Assembly: GCF_019320115.1 (NCBI RefSeq)
Contig: NC_089598.1
Span: 32,197,983-32,261,982 of the forward strand
Reading direction: 5' to 3'
DNA: 64,000 nt
Source: Miscanthus floridulus
Taxonomy: Eukaryota > Streptophyta > Magnoliopsida > Poales > Poaceae
Below the pieces are notes generated by a model. That model ran no database searches, was not told the origin of the DNA, and saw nothing but the letters and a program-made list of their open reading frames with translations. Below, piece after piece: positions 12,690-23,365 of this stretch. The first letter of the stretch is position 1. Each line of letters begins with the position of its first letter. A program made the position numbers and the translations under genes.

Positions 12690-15600
12690 AGTTCCTTAGG
12701 ATCAAAGTAGAACTCGCCGTTGGGATTTAACACTTTTTCTAGAAGATATCCTGCTATTGACTCTTGAACTGCTTTCAGATGGTCTTTTTGCATGACCCTT
12801 CATTTCAACTATTCAGTCTTGCATTTGAAATAAAAGGAAAAGTATTAATATATATATATATATTCATTTAAAAATAAATAAAAATTTGATATATACGTAC
12901 TCTGAGGACATCTTCAGAAGTTCTTCTTATGTATGCAGTGAGTTATTACCTGGTTCCTGCCGCAAACACCACTGTACGAGAAGAAGATTATTCTCATCAT
13001 CTCACACGTAAATTGAAGTACGATATAGTAATTAAACACGTGGGGAAGTATATATAGTATAACTTACTGGTATTTCAACTATATTAAGTGGTGCCTTGTA
13101 ATCCTTGCGGTGTTGCCGAATAAACTCTTTCCAAACCCTGTACGACCAATAATGTACGATCGTTAATAAATTATGGCAAAGTCTATTCAATAATAGTTGT
13201 GCGCGAGAGATCGAAATTACCCCTGGATAATGTCTATTATATCTTAGTATACTGCTCGCTCTTTTCTCAATGAGTCCAAAATTACTAACTGACTTGAGTT
13301 TAACTCAATGACAATGAGTATCCAGTGAAACCTGCATTGGTTTATACACACACGTACATGCATATAAGTTGTATTGATATTACATAAAATGTGTAGACTA
13401 CATTATTATTAACACTTACTCAAAGTTGTATGGGAAAAGTATTATTGTCTTATCGTGCTGCTTCACGAAGAACTTCATGATATTCGTCTGTGCTTCAGAT
13501 ACCCAGTGCTCCTTGATAATAATATCGGTTTTGAATACGATATAAGGATCAATGAAGCCAACACTGGTGTCTTGTATTCTTTGGAGCTCTGACATCTGAA
13601 ATCTGTATATAAATATAAGTTACATGTGAGGATAATTATATACACGTACGCATGGAAGTGAGTTTATTAAATAAAAGTAAGAATCACTTACAAACAAAAG
13701 GAGCTAATGATTGATTTGTCCAGAGCGTCCAAGTGGTATAGTTGATGCAATTCTTCGAAACTAATATGTAAGATGTCATCGCCATGGAAGTAATGATGGT
13801 CTCTAAATCTGACAAAGATCCACTGCTCACCCCTGCCACATGCCTGCATGTATCACTTATTGAGCAAGTACATTTGCGTACCCAAATCATTAAGAGCCGC
13901 AGGGTTGTACAGACTTTTTCCAAATTTATAAGTCTTCCAGGTATCAACTTCCATGTTCTGGATTGGAGCTTTGCTCGTCACTTGATCCAAGGTTAAACCA
14001 GTTTGTTCAGAAAAGCATTAAAGTCTTGAGCCGACACTTCTCCAGAGTTGTTTGGTCGATAGACGTCTATGTTGGAACCATATTCATTAGCAACAACAAG
14101 ATTTTGCATTGGTTGCTTCTGTTGTCCGAGCTGTGGAACATCCTTCCCTGATGCTCTTTTCCTTTTCTTATGTGCATCATGTGACTTCACGAGGGAGCAG
14201 TCATAGTCTGATAGTGGCGGAGGCTTATAAACTTCAAGCATCTTTTTCTTGTGAGCTTCGACCTTCTGCCTTAGCTGATCCCGTGGTATGTAAAAGTATG
14301 ACTTCTCCTTAAGCTTCGCTTGTCTCTACTTTTGGATATCTATAAAAAATCTTTCACTTTTTTGCCTTCTTCAGCTGCTATTTGCTCATCAGTCTTTTCA
14401 GGAAGTATTTATTGAGAAATAACTCTTTTTTTGGGGTCTTCTTTGCCGCCGGGACCTTAGACGTCTTTGTAGTGTGTCGCTATGGAGGGGGTGGGGCGGT
14501 GTTGGAGACCGGCGTGGAGGCGATGAGGCCGGTGTTGGAGTCCGGCGTGGAGGCGTTGGAGATCGTTGTGGAGGCGGTGGGGCCGGTGTAGGAGTTGGAG
14601 ATCGTTGTGGAGGCGATGGGGCCGGTATAGGAGTTGGAGATCGCCGTGGAGATGAAGTCGTCTCGCCCCCCGCGATGCTGTGATGAGATGGGGAATGAAT
14701 GATTGGGCTAGGCTGGGGGGAGACCCTGCTACAAAAACAAGTTGTGGGTCAATTATTTTTGAAGCCAATATAAAATTAATAGAAAAATAATATTTCATTC
14801 ACTTTCATTCATACCTAGGGTGAGGTAGGGGAAGCGGTGGCGTCCCAGAAATGATGATGAAGCATTTGCACCATTGAATAAATATCTTCTCTGCTTCTCC
14901 TAGTGTCTTCTCTCCATCACCGCCTTCAATGTCAAGAGGAACATTGCTGTAACCTTTGAGCACTCTATCGATCGAGACGCTAGCATATCCAGGTTGAATA
15001 ACTGACCCATGGATTCTTGGTGTCTTCGTTCGGTCTATTGGAGATACAACCCCGATAGCCACCATGATTGATGCATTATTACCATCTGGAATGTGCAGCT
15101 CACATGTTGTTAGAGGCTCGGTAATGTCATCAACAGGGAAGCGCAACACAGCGTCACCTTGAATAACTGGCAGCTCCGTGGAAGCACAACTGCTTTTCAT
15201 CTGACCAACGGGGCTAATGGTGACTCCCGGTGTTGATTGCGATTGTATTTGACTCATTGCTAGCTGCACTTGTCTCTTGATCTCCTCCTGCATTCTTGCC
15301 TTAAGAGATTTTTCTCATTCACGTGATTCAAGCAATGCTTGTCGTGACTCATTAACAAATTGCTCCAATACACAGATTCGGTCTGCCTCCTCATCCTTCT
15401 TTCTCTGGTGGCTTCTGTAGGTATCCATGTCTGCTAGGAATGCTTGTAGCCACGGTATCGCCCCATAGCCTCTTGTTCGACCACCATATTCGGGATTCTC
15501 TAGGGCATATGTCAATTCATTCTTTTCTCTGTTGGGCTTGAAAACACCACTATCAGCTTCTTCCCTAGCACGAGCTAGTCTCTATGTTGCTCCCTCAATT

Positions 15601-16572
15601 TTTTGGCTAAAAATTAGCTTGCCAGTGTATGGGTCTAGGCTTTCCCCATGAGCGTAGAACTAATTCTTTGCGCGTTGAGGCCAGTTCTTCTCTATTGTTT
15701 CAGGTATGATTCCCTTGGCAGTAATCTCTGCTCCTAGGTTCTGCCACTTGGGAATAGCACTCCTATAACCACCTGATCCCATGCGATGATGGTATTGCTT
15801 CTGTCGGGCATTCTGCTGATTCCTCATCACACGTTCCTCACTCTCTTGAGATGTCTTGTATTGTACGAAGTCATCCTAATGGGACTCCAACTTGACAAAC
15901 TCCTTAGCATTGAAATTCAACGTTTCATTCTTCAAGATAAACTTTTTATACAATGTCTTCTTCCAACTCTGGAACAATGTTGCCATCTTCTTCATTGTCC
16001 AATCCCTCACTAGCTCCTTCAAAGCATCATCTGCTTGTAATGTGAAATGCTGAGTGATATCTCTCTAAGCTAGGTTCTTGTCACGATCAGATACAAAACT
16101 AACATTAGGAGCGGATATCTTCTGCTTCCATTCACGAGCACTAACTGGGATCCTATCCCTTATAATGAACCCATATTGATTGACATATGTCTGAGCATGT
16201 GGTCCCAATGGTTTGCTGGTGTCGGTGTTGAATTCTGATATTATGAAATGGCCCTCTAATGGCTTTTTTGGCCCTCGGACTTTCCTACTCTTGCCGGTGG
16301 TTGATGTAGATCTAGAGACCGGCTACATGAGTAGAAACACAACGATTAACAACAAATATACGTATGTATGCATCTATAAGAGATGATAGATAATCGAATA
16401 TACCTCGCCAGTATTTTCTTACGTGATAATTTGTTGATCTTCAACCACCGGCATATTTAGGATATCCTCATAATCAGCAAAGTACTGACTCGTGTCATCT
16501 ACATCCACATTGGTGCCAGCGTTGATAATATTCGCCATTATGTCATCATTCAAGTTATCATCCGGAGCAGCC
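12690..16572 (-). pseudogene. CACTA transposase_24 / Ulp1-like (C48) gene, degenerate
   Basis: A multi-exon minus-strand gene starts at ATG 16572 (MAAPDDNLNDDIMANI). The second exon, about 16322-14815, has the plant CACTA 'transposase_24' style (GGYRSAIPKWQNLG, GFIIRDRIPV, DMDTYRSHQRKKDEEAD). A Pro/Ser-rich repeat (14460-14700) links it to a cysteine-peptidase-like part: GDDILHISFEELHQL near 13760, VGFIDPYIVFKTD near 13560, FHWILIVIEL with the presumed catalytic His near 13300, then LDSLRKER with the Asp, WKEFIRQHRKDYKAPL near 13100, and CLRQEPGNN near 12950. The catalytic-Cys exon is frameshifted and the usual GYYVC block is not found. In-frame stops occur at QIIT*EN, LA*RD, H*DDF, KN*FYA, EGAT*RL, SRE*EK and AVY*DI. 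A LQESIAGYLLEKVL-like C-terminus lies near 12750. Exon limits are approximate. Confidence 0.8.
14460..14700 (-). repeat. In-gene minisatellite encoding a Pro-rich linker
   Basis: Tandem units of about 36 bp (gtgtaggagttggagatcgt and variants, plus strand) sit inside the CACTA gene. On the coding strand they give Pro/Ser/Arg-rich peptide in the presumed frame and His/Leu-rich peptide in a shifted frame. They join the transposase_24-like and peptidase-like parts. Confidence 0.6.
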
Positions 16573-17099
16573 ATTTGTATCTTCAAGATAACACATAGAT
16601 AGAATTACTATGGCACATAACATAAGTACATGTGATAACAAATATAGAATTAATAAATCCAATTAAATATAATAACACATAATATTTCATAAGGATAAAC
16701 AATAATAAGGTATAGGCTTTGGAATCGAATAAAAAAACACTTTCGATCCAAAAACATGGAAATAAGTACATGTATATATACACATAGAATGATACAATTT
16801 TCTCTCTCTCTCTCTCTCAACACATAGAATAGTGCATATGTATATATCTCTAGATATGCATGTGAAATTACTAAATATATCAAAAACTATAATAAAAAAC
16901 TATCTAAAAAAACTATCTAAATAAAGTACTAATTAAATTTTAATACATTTAAATCTAATTAACATATATCAAAAACTATCTAAAAAACTAAGAATAAACT
17001 ACTAATTAAATTTTAATACATTTTAATCTAACATATATATCAAACACTACCTAAAAAACTATCTAAAAACTATCTAAAAAAGTATCTAAAAAAATATGG

Positions 17100-17340
17100 C
17101 CGAGCGCTATATAGCTAGCAACAGGCGGCTATGGATGGCCATGGCGCGGCCGGGTGTGCTGGCTGGCCACGCAGAGCCACGCAAGGATGACGTACGGCGA
17201 CCGAGCAGAGCCACGCGAGGACGACGTACGGTGGAGACTCGACGACGAGGCCAGGTGGGGGTAGACGACGACGGCGGTGTGGGCGCGGCAGAGACGACGA
17301 GATTAACGTTGTAGATCAAAAAGTAGAAGATGAACAGAGG
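17100..17340. other. GC-rich leader region upstream of the CACTA minus-strand gene
   Basis: This GC-rich, CpG-rich stretch lies between the gene start at 16572 and the internal repeat cluster. It is open on both strands with no recognised protein. Position suggests a promoter/5'-leader region for transcription on the minus strand; 16580-17095 between is AT-rich with repeated actatctaaaaa motifs and a (TC)n run at 16801-16820. Confidence 0.4.
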
Positions 17341-17344
17341 AACC

Positions 17345-17610
17345 ATTCGATATATATAGGCCGGGACCCTTTAGTCCCGGCTGATAACACCAACCAGGAC
17401 TAAAGATCTTTTAGTGTCGGCTGGTAAGCCGAACCGGGACTAAAGGTCCAACCCTTTAGTCCTGGCTCGGCTTACCAGCCGGGACTAAAGGATCTTTAGT
17501 CCCGGTTGGTGTTACTAGCCGGGACTAAAGGTATTTTTGGGCGGGCAATTCCGCCCACCCTTTAGTCCCGGTTCCTGGACTGAGCCGGGACTGAAGGGCT
17601 AAAATTTTTG
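17345..17610. repeat. Internal cluster of terminal-type CTTTAGTCCCGG repeats
   Basis: Eight or more copies of the motif that marks both element ends also occur here, 5.2 kb inside the left end, in both orientations (for example TTTAGTCCCGGCTGAT, AGCCGGGACTAAAGG). No CACTA/TAGTG terminus follows. This looks like a former element end that lost its TIR, or a promoter-associated cluster for the gene starting at 16572. Confidence 0.8.
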
Positions 17611-17639
17611 CAGCCCGCCAAAGTGTTGTTTTTTCATTA

Positions 17640-20272
17640 AGGATTATAAATCTTGATGAGCTGCTCAAATGAGACACTAAATGACCTTAGATGAAAAATC
17701 TCTGAATACCAAGTTTGATCATCTCAGCAAGATCTACAATTGTTACATAGCTCATTTTCCCATTTGAGAAAGTTTTATCAAACACTAGTCACAAATTCTT
17801 GAATCTCATATAAACTTTCTAAAACTATGTCACACACTTGTGAAATTTGAACTACATTTTATTCAAACTTTCTCAAATGAAAAATGGCCTATATAAGGAT
17901 TGTAGATCTTGATGAGCTGAACAAACTTGGTATTCAAAACTTTTCAATTGGAGACAATCTAGGGTTCCGAAAACTAGTTTGTAGGCGTCGAAATTTAAAA
18001 ATCACAAATTTGAACCATCCAAACTATCTCAAATGGAAAGTTGACCAAAACAACAATTATAGATCTTGATGATTTTAACAAACTTGGTATTCAAAACTTT
18101 TCAATTTGAAGTCATTTAGGGTTCATAATACTAGAGTCAAAGTGTTGTTTTTTCATTTGACCAAATTTGACTTGGTCAAACTTGCTCAAATGAGACACTA
18201 AATGACCTCAGATGAAAAATCTCTGAATACCAAGTTTGATCATCTCAGCAAGATCTACAATTGTTACATAGCTCATTTTTCCATTTGAGAAAGTTTTATC
18301 AAACACTAGTCATAAATTCTTGAATCTCATATAGACTTTCTAAAAGTATGTCACACACTTGTGAAATTTGAACTACATTTTGTTCAAACTTTCTCAAATA
18401 AAAAATGGCCTATATAAGGATTGTATATCTTGAAGATCTGAACAAACTTGGTATTCAAAACTTTTCAATTGGAGACAATCTAGGGTTCCGAAAACTAGTT
18501 TGTAGGCGTCGAAATTTAAAAATCACAAATTTGAACAGTCCAAACTATCTCAAATGGAAAGTTGACCAAAACAACAATTGTATATCTTGATGATTTTAAC
18601 AAACTTGGTATTCAAAACTTTTCAATTTGAAGTCATTTAGAGTTCATACTACTAGAGTCAAAGTGTTGTTTTTTTATTTGACCAAATTTGACTTGGTCAA
18701 ACTTGCTCAAATGAGATACTAAATGACCTCAGATGAAAAATCTCTGAATACCAAGTTTGATCTCAGCAAGATCTACAATTGTTACATAGCTCATTTTCCT
18801 ATTTGAGAAAGTTTTATCAAACACTAGTCATAAATTCTTGAATCTCATATAGACTTTCTAAAACTATGTCACACACTTGTGAAATTTGAACTACATTTTA
18901 TTCAAACTTTCTCAAATGAAAAAGTGGACTATATAAGGATTGTATATCTTGAAGATCTGAACAAACTTGGTATTAAAAACGTTTCAATTAGAGACAATCT
19001 AGGGTTCCGAAAACTAGTTTGTAGGCGTCGAAATTTAAAAATCACAAATTTGAACAGTCCAAACTATCTCAAATGGAAAGTTGACCAAAACAACAATTGT
19101 AGATCTTGATGACTTTAACAAACTTGGTATTCAAAACTTTTCAATTTGAAGTCATTTAGAGTTTATAATACTAGAGTCAAAGTGTTGTTTTTTCATTTGA
19201 CCAAATTTGACTTGGTCAAACTTGCTCAAATAAGACACTAAATGACCTCAGATGAAAAATCTCTGAATACCAAGTTTGATCATCTCAGCAAGATCTACAA
19301 TTGTTACATAGCTCATTTTCCCATTTGAGAAAGTTTTATCAAACACTAGTCACAAATTCTTGAATCTCATATAGACTTTCTAAAACTATATCACACACTT
19401 GTGAAATTTGAATTACATTTTGTTCAAACTTTCTCAAATGAAAAAGTGGACTATATAAGGATTGTAGATCTTGAAGAGCTGAACAAACTTGGTATTCAAA
19501 ACTTTTCAATTGAAGACAATCTAGGGTTCCGAAAACTAGTTTGTAGGCGTCGAAATTTAAAAATCATAAATTTGAACCGTCCAAACTATCTCAAATAGAA
19601 AGTTGACCAAAACAACAATTATAGATCTTGATGATTTTAACAAACTTGGTATTCAAAACTTTTCAGGCCCTGTTTGGTTGAGCTGTGGCTATGGGAAAAA
19701 GCTGCTGTGGGCTGTGAGCTGTGGAAAAGCTGCTGTGGGCTGTGAGCTGTAGAAAAGCTGAAAGCTGTTTGGTTAAATAAGTATAAAATATATCTTTTAT
19801 CTTTATCTCTCTTGAAATAACTATGGAAGAGCTTTTTATTCCACCAATTTCAAAAAGCAGAAAGCCAAAAGCCAAAAGCAGGGTTAAACCAGCTTTCAAA
19901 AATAAACTACGGAAAAGCAGCTGCTTCTGAAAAAACACCCTCCAAAAGCAGCCCCTTTGGTTGGGCTTTTGGCTTTTGGGGCCAAAAGCCAAAGCCAAAA
20001 GCCCAACCAAATAGGGCCTCAATTTGAAGTCATTTAGAGTTCATAATACTAGAGTCAAAGTGTTGTTTTTTCATTTGACCAAATTTGACTTGGTCAAACT
20101 TGCTCAAATGAGACAATAAATGACCTCAGATAAAAAATCTCTGAATACCAAGTTTGATCATCTCAGCAAGATCTACAATTATTACATAGCTCATTTTCCT
20201 ATTTGAGAAAGTTTTATCAAACACTAGTCATAAATTCTTGAATCTCATATAGACTTTCTAAAACTATGTCAC
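17640..20272. repeat. Tandem array of about 520-bp units
   Basis: Units start near 17663, 18185, 18703, 19223 and 20101 at the phrase ctcaaatgagacactaaatg. Spacings are 522, 518 and 520 bp. The last interval, 878 bp, falls to about 523 once the MITE at 19666-20018 and its duplication are removed. The fifth copy is truncated at 20272. Each unit has an open plus-strand frame of about 60 codons (YIRIVDLEELNKLGIQNFS and variants) that is also seen in its neighbours. The phrase 'tagatcttga' recurs twice per unit, suggesting an older shorter period. Confidence 0.9.
19666..20018. mobile_element. Tourist-like (PIF/Harbinger) MITE, 353 bp
   Basis: The ends are GGCCCTGTTTGGTTG and, complemented from the right, GGCCCTATTTGGTTG (14 of 15 match). 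TCA flanks both sides (19663-19665 and 20019-20021), and removing the insert restores the sequence of the other array units (cttttcaatttgaagtc). A 3-bp duplication with GGCC-type ends fits the PIF/Harbinger group, although TCA is not its preferred TAA/TTA. The interior contains repeated gctgctgtgggctgtgagct. Confidence 0.88.
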
Positions 20273-20339
20273 AACAGTGCATCGTTGTATCATGCGGGCA
20301 CAACAGTGAATTTTTTCTTGACGTATGACCCTTGGTTAT

Positions 20340-21571
20340 GATCTTATCATAACCATGGAGTGTCTTCATTATTTAACATGATGTTTGGATCTTTCTTCAC
20401 TATGAAGGGTGGAATTCGGATATTTCTTTCATAATCTTCTGACCAAGTGCTATGACTATGGAGGAAGGTTGTAGATACATAGAGTAACTGGCCAAGTGCT
20501 ATGACTAGTGCTCTGCTCCCCAAAAGAATTCATACCATCTGTACTTAAGGCAAACCTTAAGTTTCTAGCCTCATTTGCAAACTCTAGAAATTCCCTGTCT
20601 ATCGCTCTCCACAGGGACCCATCAGCTGGGTGTCTCAGCATATTGTCTACATTACGGTCTTCTTTATGCCACCGCAACAACTTTGCATGGTCTTTATTTC
20701 TAAACAAACGTTTTAAGTATGGTATTATAGGAGCATACCACATAACCTTGGTAGGGATTTTCTTTCTAGGACGTTGTTCACCCTCGACGTCACTAGGACC
20801 ATCGCGCCTGATCTTATATCGCGCTGCTTTACATACCGGGCATTCATCCAAATTCCCGTATTCATTGCCATAGTAGAGGATGCAGTCATTAGGACATGCA
20901 TGTATCTTCTGGATTTTTAATCCCAAAGGGCATATAACCTTTTTTGCTTCGTACGTAGTGGTGGGCAATTCATTTAGCTTCAGAAGCATCTTCTTTATGA
21001 GGTTCAATAAATTCCTAAATGCCTTGTTAGATACACCATTCTTTGCCTTCCACTGTAGCAATTCTAGTGTTGTACCTAGCTTTTTTTGCCCCTCTTCGGC
21101 CGTCGGGTATAGCAACTTCCTATGATCCTTAAGCATGCGCTCGAACTTAACTTTCTCTTTTTCACTTTCGCATTCTTGTTGTACATCATGAATGGCATCG
21201 CCAAGAGCATCACCGAGATCATCTTCTGTCGCTACCTCTTTTTCATCTCTCCCCATTGTAGTATCATCAAAGGCATCATACTGAGCAATAATGTCATCAA
21301 TGTCTAAATCTTCTCCTTCACCTTCTTCCATCATGACCCCGCTTTCTCCATGCTTAGTCCAACATATATAGTTTGACATGAAACCTGACTTAAACAAATG
21401 TGAATGAAGACTCATTGAGCTTGAATATTCCTTTAAATTCTTACATATGGCACATGGACAGCACATAAAACCATCCCGCTTATTTGCCTCGGCCACACCT
21501 AAGAAATAGTGCACGCCCTCAATAAAGTCTTAGGAGCGACGATCGGCATTGTACATCCAATGGCGTGACAT
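20340..21571 (-). pseudogene. CACTA transposase tnp2 (TNPD), N-terminal fragment, broken
   Basis: The natural start appears to be ATG 21571 (MSRHWMYNADRRS), typical of the transposase-associated N-terminal domain. Codon 14 is TAA (21530-21532), and a 352-residue open frame continues from 21514. It contains MCCPCAICKN, the CPNDCILYYGNEY and CPVCKAARYK cysteine motifs, and the tnp2 signature HSTWPVTLCIYNLPP. Tnp2 proteins are normally 700 residues or more; here the frame stops straight after NLPP. A 17-bp repeat of the HSTW codons (about 20443-20459 and 20493-20509) marks the junction to a displaced downstream piece (WSEDYERNIRIPPF) that ends by about 20340. The catalytic core is therefore lost. 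Confidence 0.9.
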
Positions 21572-21783
21572 AATCTGCATTACATGACAAATTATGAAAA
21601 CCTTGAACATAATTAAGTATTTTATTACACAACATAGATGACACACACACGGTTGATTAATTAACTAAGTCTGGCTACAACGTAAGCAATCCCAACTATC
21701 ACTAAACAAACTAAAACTACAATGCACTTTAGTAACATAATTATTTCATGATCATACGCAACTAAAACAGACAAATCATTCTT

Positions 21784-22157
21784 CTATTGAATATCAATAA
21801 GCTTCTCCTGCTGGCTCACTGCCTCATCATCAGCAGCCGCTACCTCAAGCGCACCTAAATTCTGCACGTATGTAGCATAATTTTCCTCCCAGTACCAACC
21901 ATCGCATCCATTGCCCTCCCACTAAAATTAAAGCCAAAAAATATTTAGTCAAAAATATTCAAGAAAAGCAGGTCAATTAGCCATAATAATCAAATGCGTA
22001 AGAAACTCACATCGTGATCCGTACACTTGTAGAAAACACGACCCTTGTTGGGTCCCTGTCTCTTGACTCGGTACTCCATCACAATCTTCTGCTTACACTT
22101 GCCGCAGATAATGTTCGCAACCGAACAAGAGGCCGAGGATCCGGTACCAGTTGTCAT
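21784..22157 (-). CDS. GRF-type zinc-finger protein carried by the CACTA, probably truncated
   Basis: Exon 1 runs from ATG 22157 to 22011 (49 codons) with a GTGAGT donor. Exon 2 runs from 21921, after a TTTTAG acceptor, to a TAG at 21784-21786 (45 codons). The spliced product is 94 residues. Residues 18-60 hold CGKC, then GRVFYKC, then GNGCDGWYWEE, the pattern of GRF zinc fingers, which bind nucleic acid. Past the TAG the frame stays open and encodes a hydrophobic stretch (MLLKCIVVLVCLVIVGIAYV), a membrane segment seen at the C-terminus of some plant GRF proteins. The TAG is thus probably premature (CAG to TAG). The gene lies between the tnp2 fragment and the element's 5' terminus. Whether it is a passenger or part of the element's own set is not known. 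Confidence 0.7.
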
Positions 22158-22416
22158 CTACTTTCTATACTTATTTTTGCAAACTAGTGTAAATTTCATA
22201 TTTTCTAAAATAATATATTTAAACAAAACTAAAATTATTTATTTATCTAACTAAACCATGAAATATGTACTATGTATAATAGTAAAATACCAAACTATCA
22301 AGTGATTTTACTATTGTAAATCATCATGTGATTTTGAGCTAAAAATGACATAGAAATCACATAGCTCAAAAACATGTTTCAATAAATAACCATCCGTACT
22401 AGTTGACCTTGCTTAC

Positions 22417-22617
22417 ATGATCATCTCGGCGAGCATTTCTCCACGGGACGGCACCGTACTTGGCCAAGGAAGAGCTCCAATTCTACGAGGAAGGGAACAC
22501 GGTCTTCCACGACCGTTGCTGCTCTCCCTCGTAGAATCAAAGCTCCTCCTTGACGTCCATTACCGCTCGGCAGAGAACATGCTTGCCGAGCTGAACACGG
22601 TCTGTAAGTTCAACTAA
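22417..22617. repeat. Imperfect inverted repeat inside the CACTA
   Basis: gagctccaattctacgagg near 22470 is the approximate inverse of cctcgtagaatcaaagctc near 22537, with a 45-base loop. It may be a foldback remnant or a small captured fragment. An open frame spans it but resembles nothing known to me. Confidence 0.45.
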
Positions 22618-23039
22618 TACGGATTTTCTAACATTTTCTAACTATTTTCTAAGTTTTTCATTTCATGGAAAAATTAATTCTAAGATCACGTAAGCCGCTG
22701 GGGACGAGGATGGCGCGTGCTCCAGCGAGGACGAGCGAGGCGTGATTTTGATGAACTAATTTAACTTTTGTTTATCCAAACATATATGCAAATCATCATG
22801 TGATTTTGAGCTAAAAATGACATATAAAATCATAATAAAGTCCCACATATAAAGTTACATATGCATCTACATCGCAAAATAAGATAAGCTACTAATAAAA
22901 CATAAGAGGATTAAGTTTGTTACCTCCAAAATCAAAGAGCAACACCAATGGAGGGGGAGAGAGCAAGAACAACAGCAAGAACAGAGGCAGTGAGTTTGAA
23001 TGGAATGGCTCGGGCTCGGGGAGGAAGAAATGAGCCGGT

Positions 23040-23362
23040 GTATAGACCGGTATAATTAGTCCCGGTTAGATGGCCAAACCAGGACTAAAGATTAATAATT
23101 ATTCCCGAGGTATCAACCAAACCATGACTAAAAGCTTTAATCCCGGCTGGTATTACCAACCGGGAACCTTTAGTCCCGGTTGGTAATACCAGCCGGGACT
23201 AAAGATCGCTGCCCCACGGACGACCGTTGGGCAGGGACCTTTAGTCAGGTCCCGGTTAGTATTACCAACCGGGACTAAAGGGTCCTTTAATTCCGGGGAC
23301 AAAAAAATGCCGAGGCTAATGCTAAATTAGGACATCGTTCTAAAGTCTGTTCTCTAATAGTG
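23040..23362. repeat. Right subterminal repeats and TIR of the 11.2-kb CACTA
   Basis: Multiple CTTTAGTCCCGGTTGGTAATAC-type motifs in both orientations (23050-23290) lead to the terminus TCTAATAGTG at 23362. Their density mirrors the left end. Confidence 0.85.
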
Positions 23363-23365
23363 TAA

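Larger units (their letters stand above)
12181..23362 (-). mobile_element. Complete CACTA (En/Spm) transposon, 11.2 kb, decayed
   Basis: The left end reads CACTACTACAGAATGGACTT. The complement of the right end reads CACTATTAGAGAACAGACTT, matching at 16 of 20 positions. TAA lies directly outside both ends (12178-12180 and 23363-23365), the 3-bp duplication expected for CACTA elements. Both ends carry many direct and inverted CTTTAGTCCCGGTTGGT-type repeats. The genes run on the minus strand, so 23362 is the functional 5' end: GRF zinc-finger gene, tnp2 fragment, tandem array, internal repeat cluster, then the transposase_24/Ulp1-like gene. Every gene is broken, so it cannot be autonomous. Confidence 0.93.

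Noticed and set aside
18405..19109. Repeated 60-75-codon frames in the 520-bp array as a gene family
   Set aside because: They recur because the DNA is tandemly repeated; no domain, start context or transcript evidence is present.
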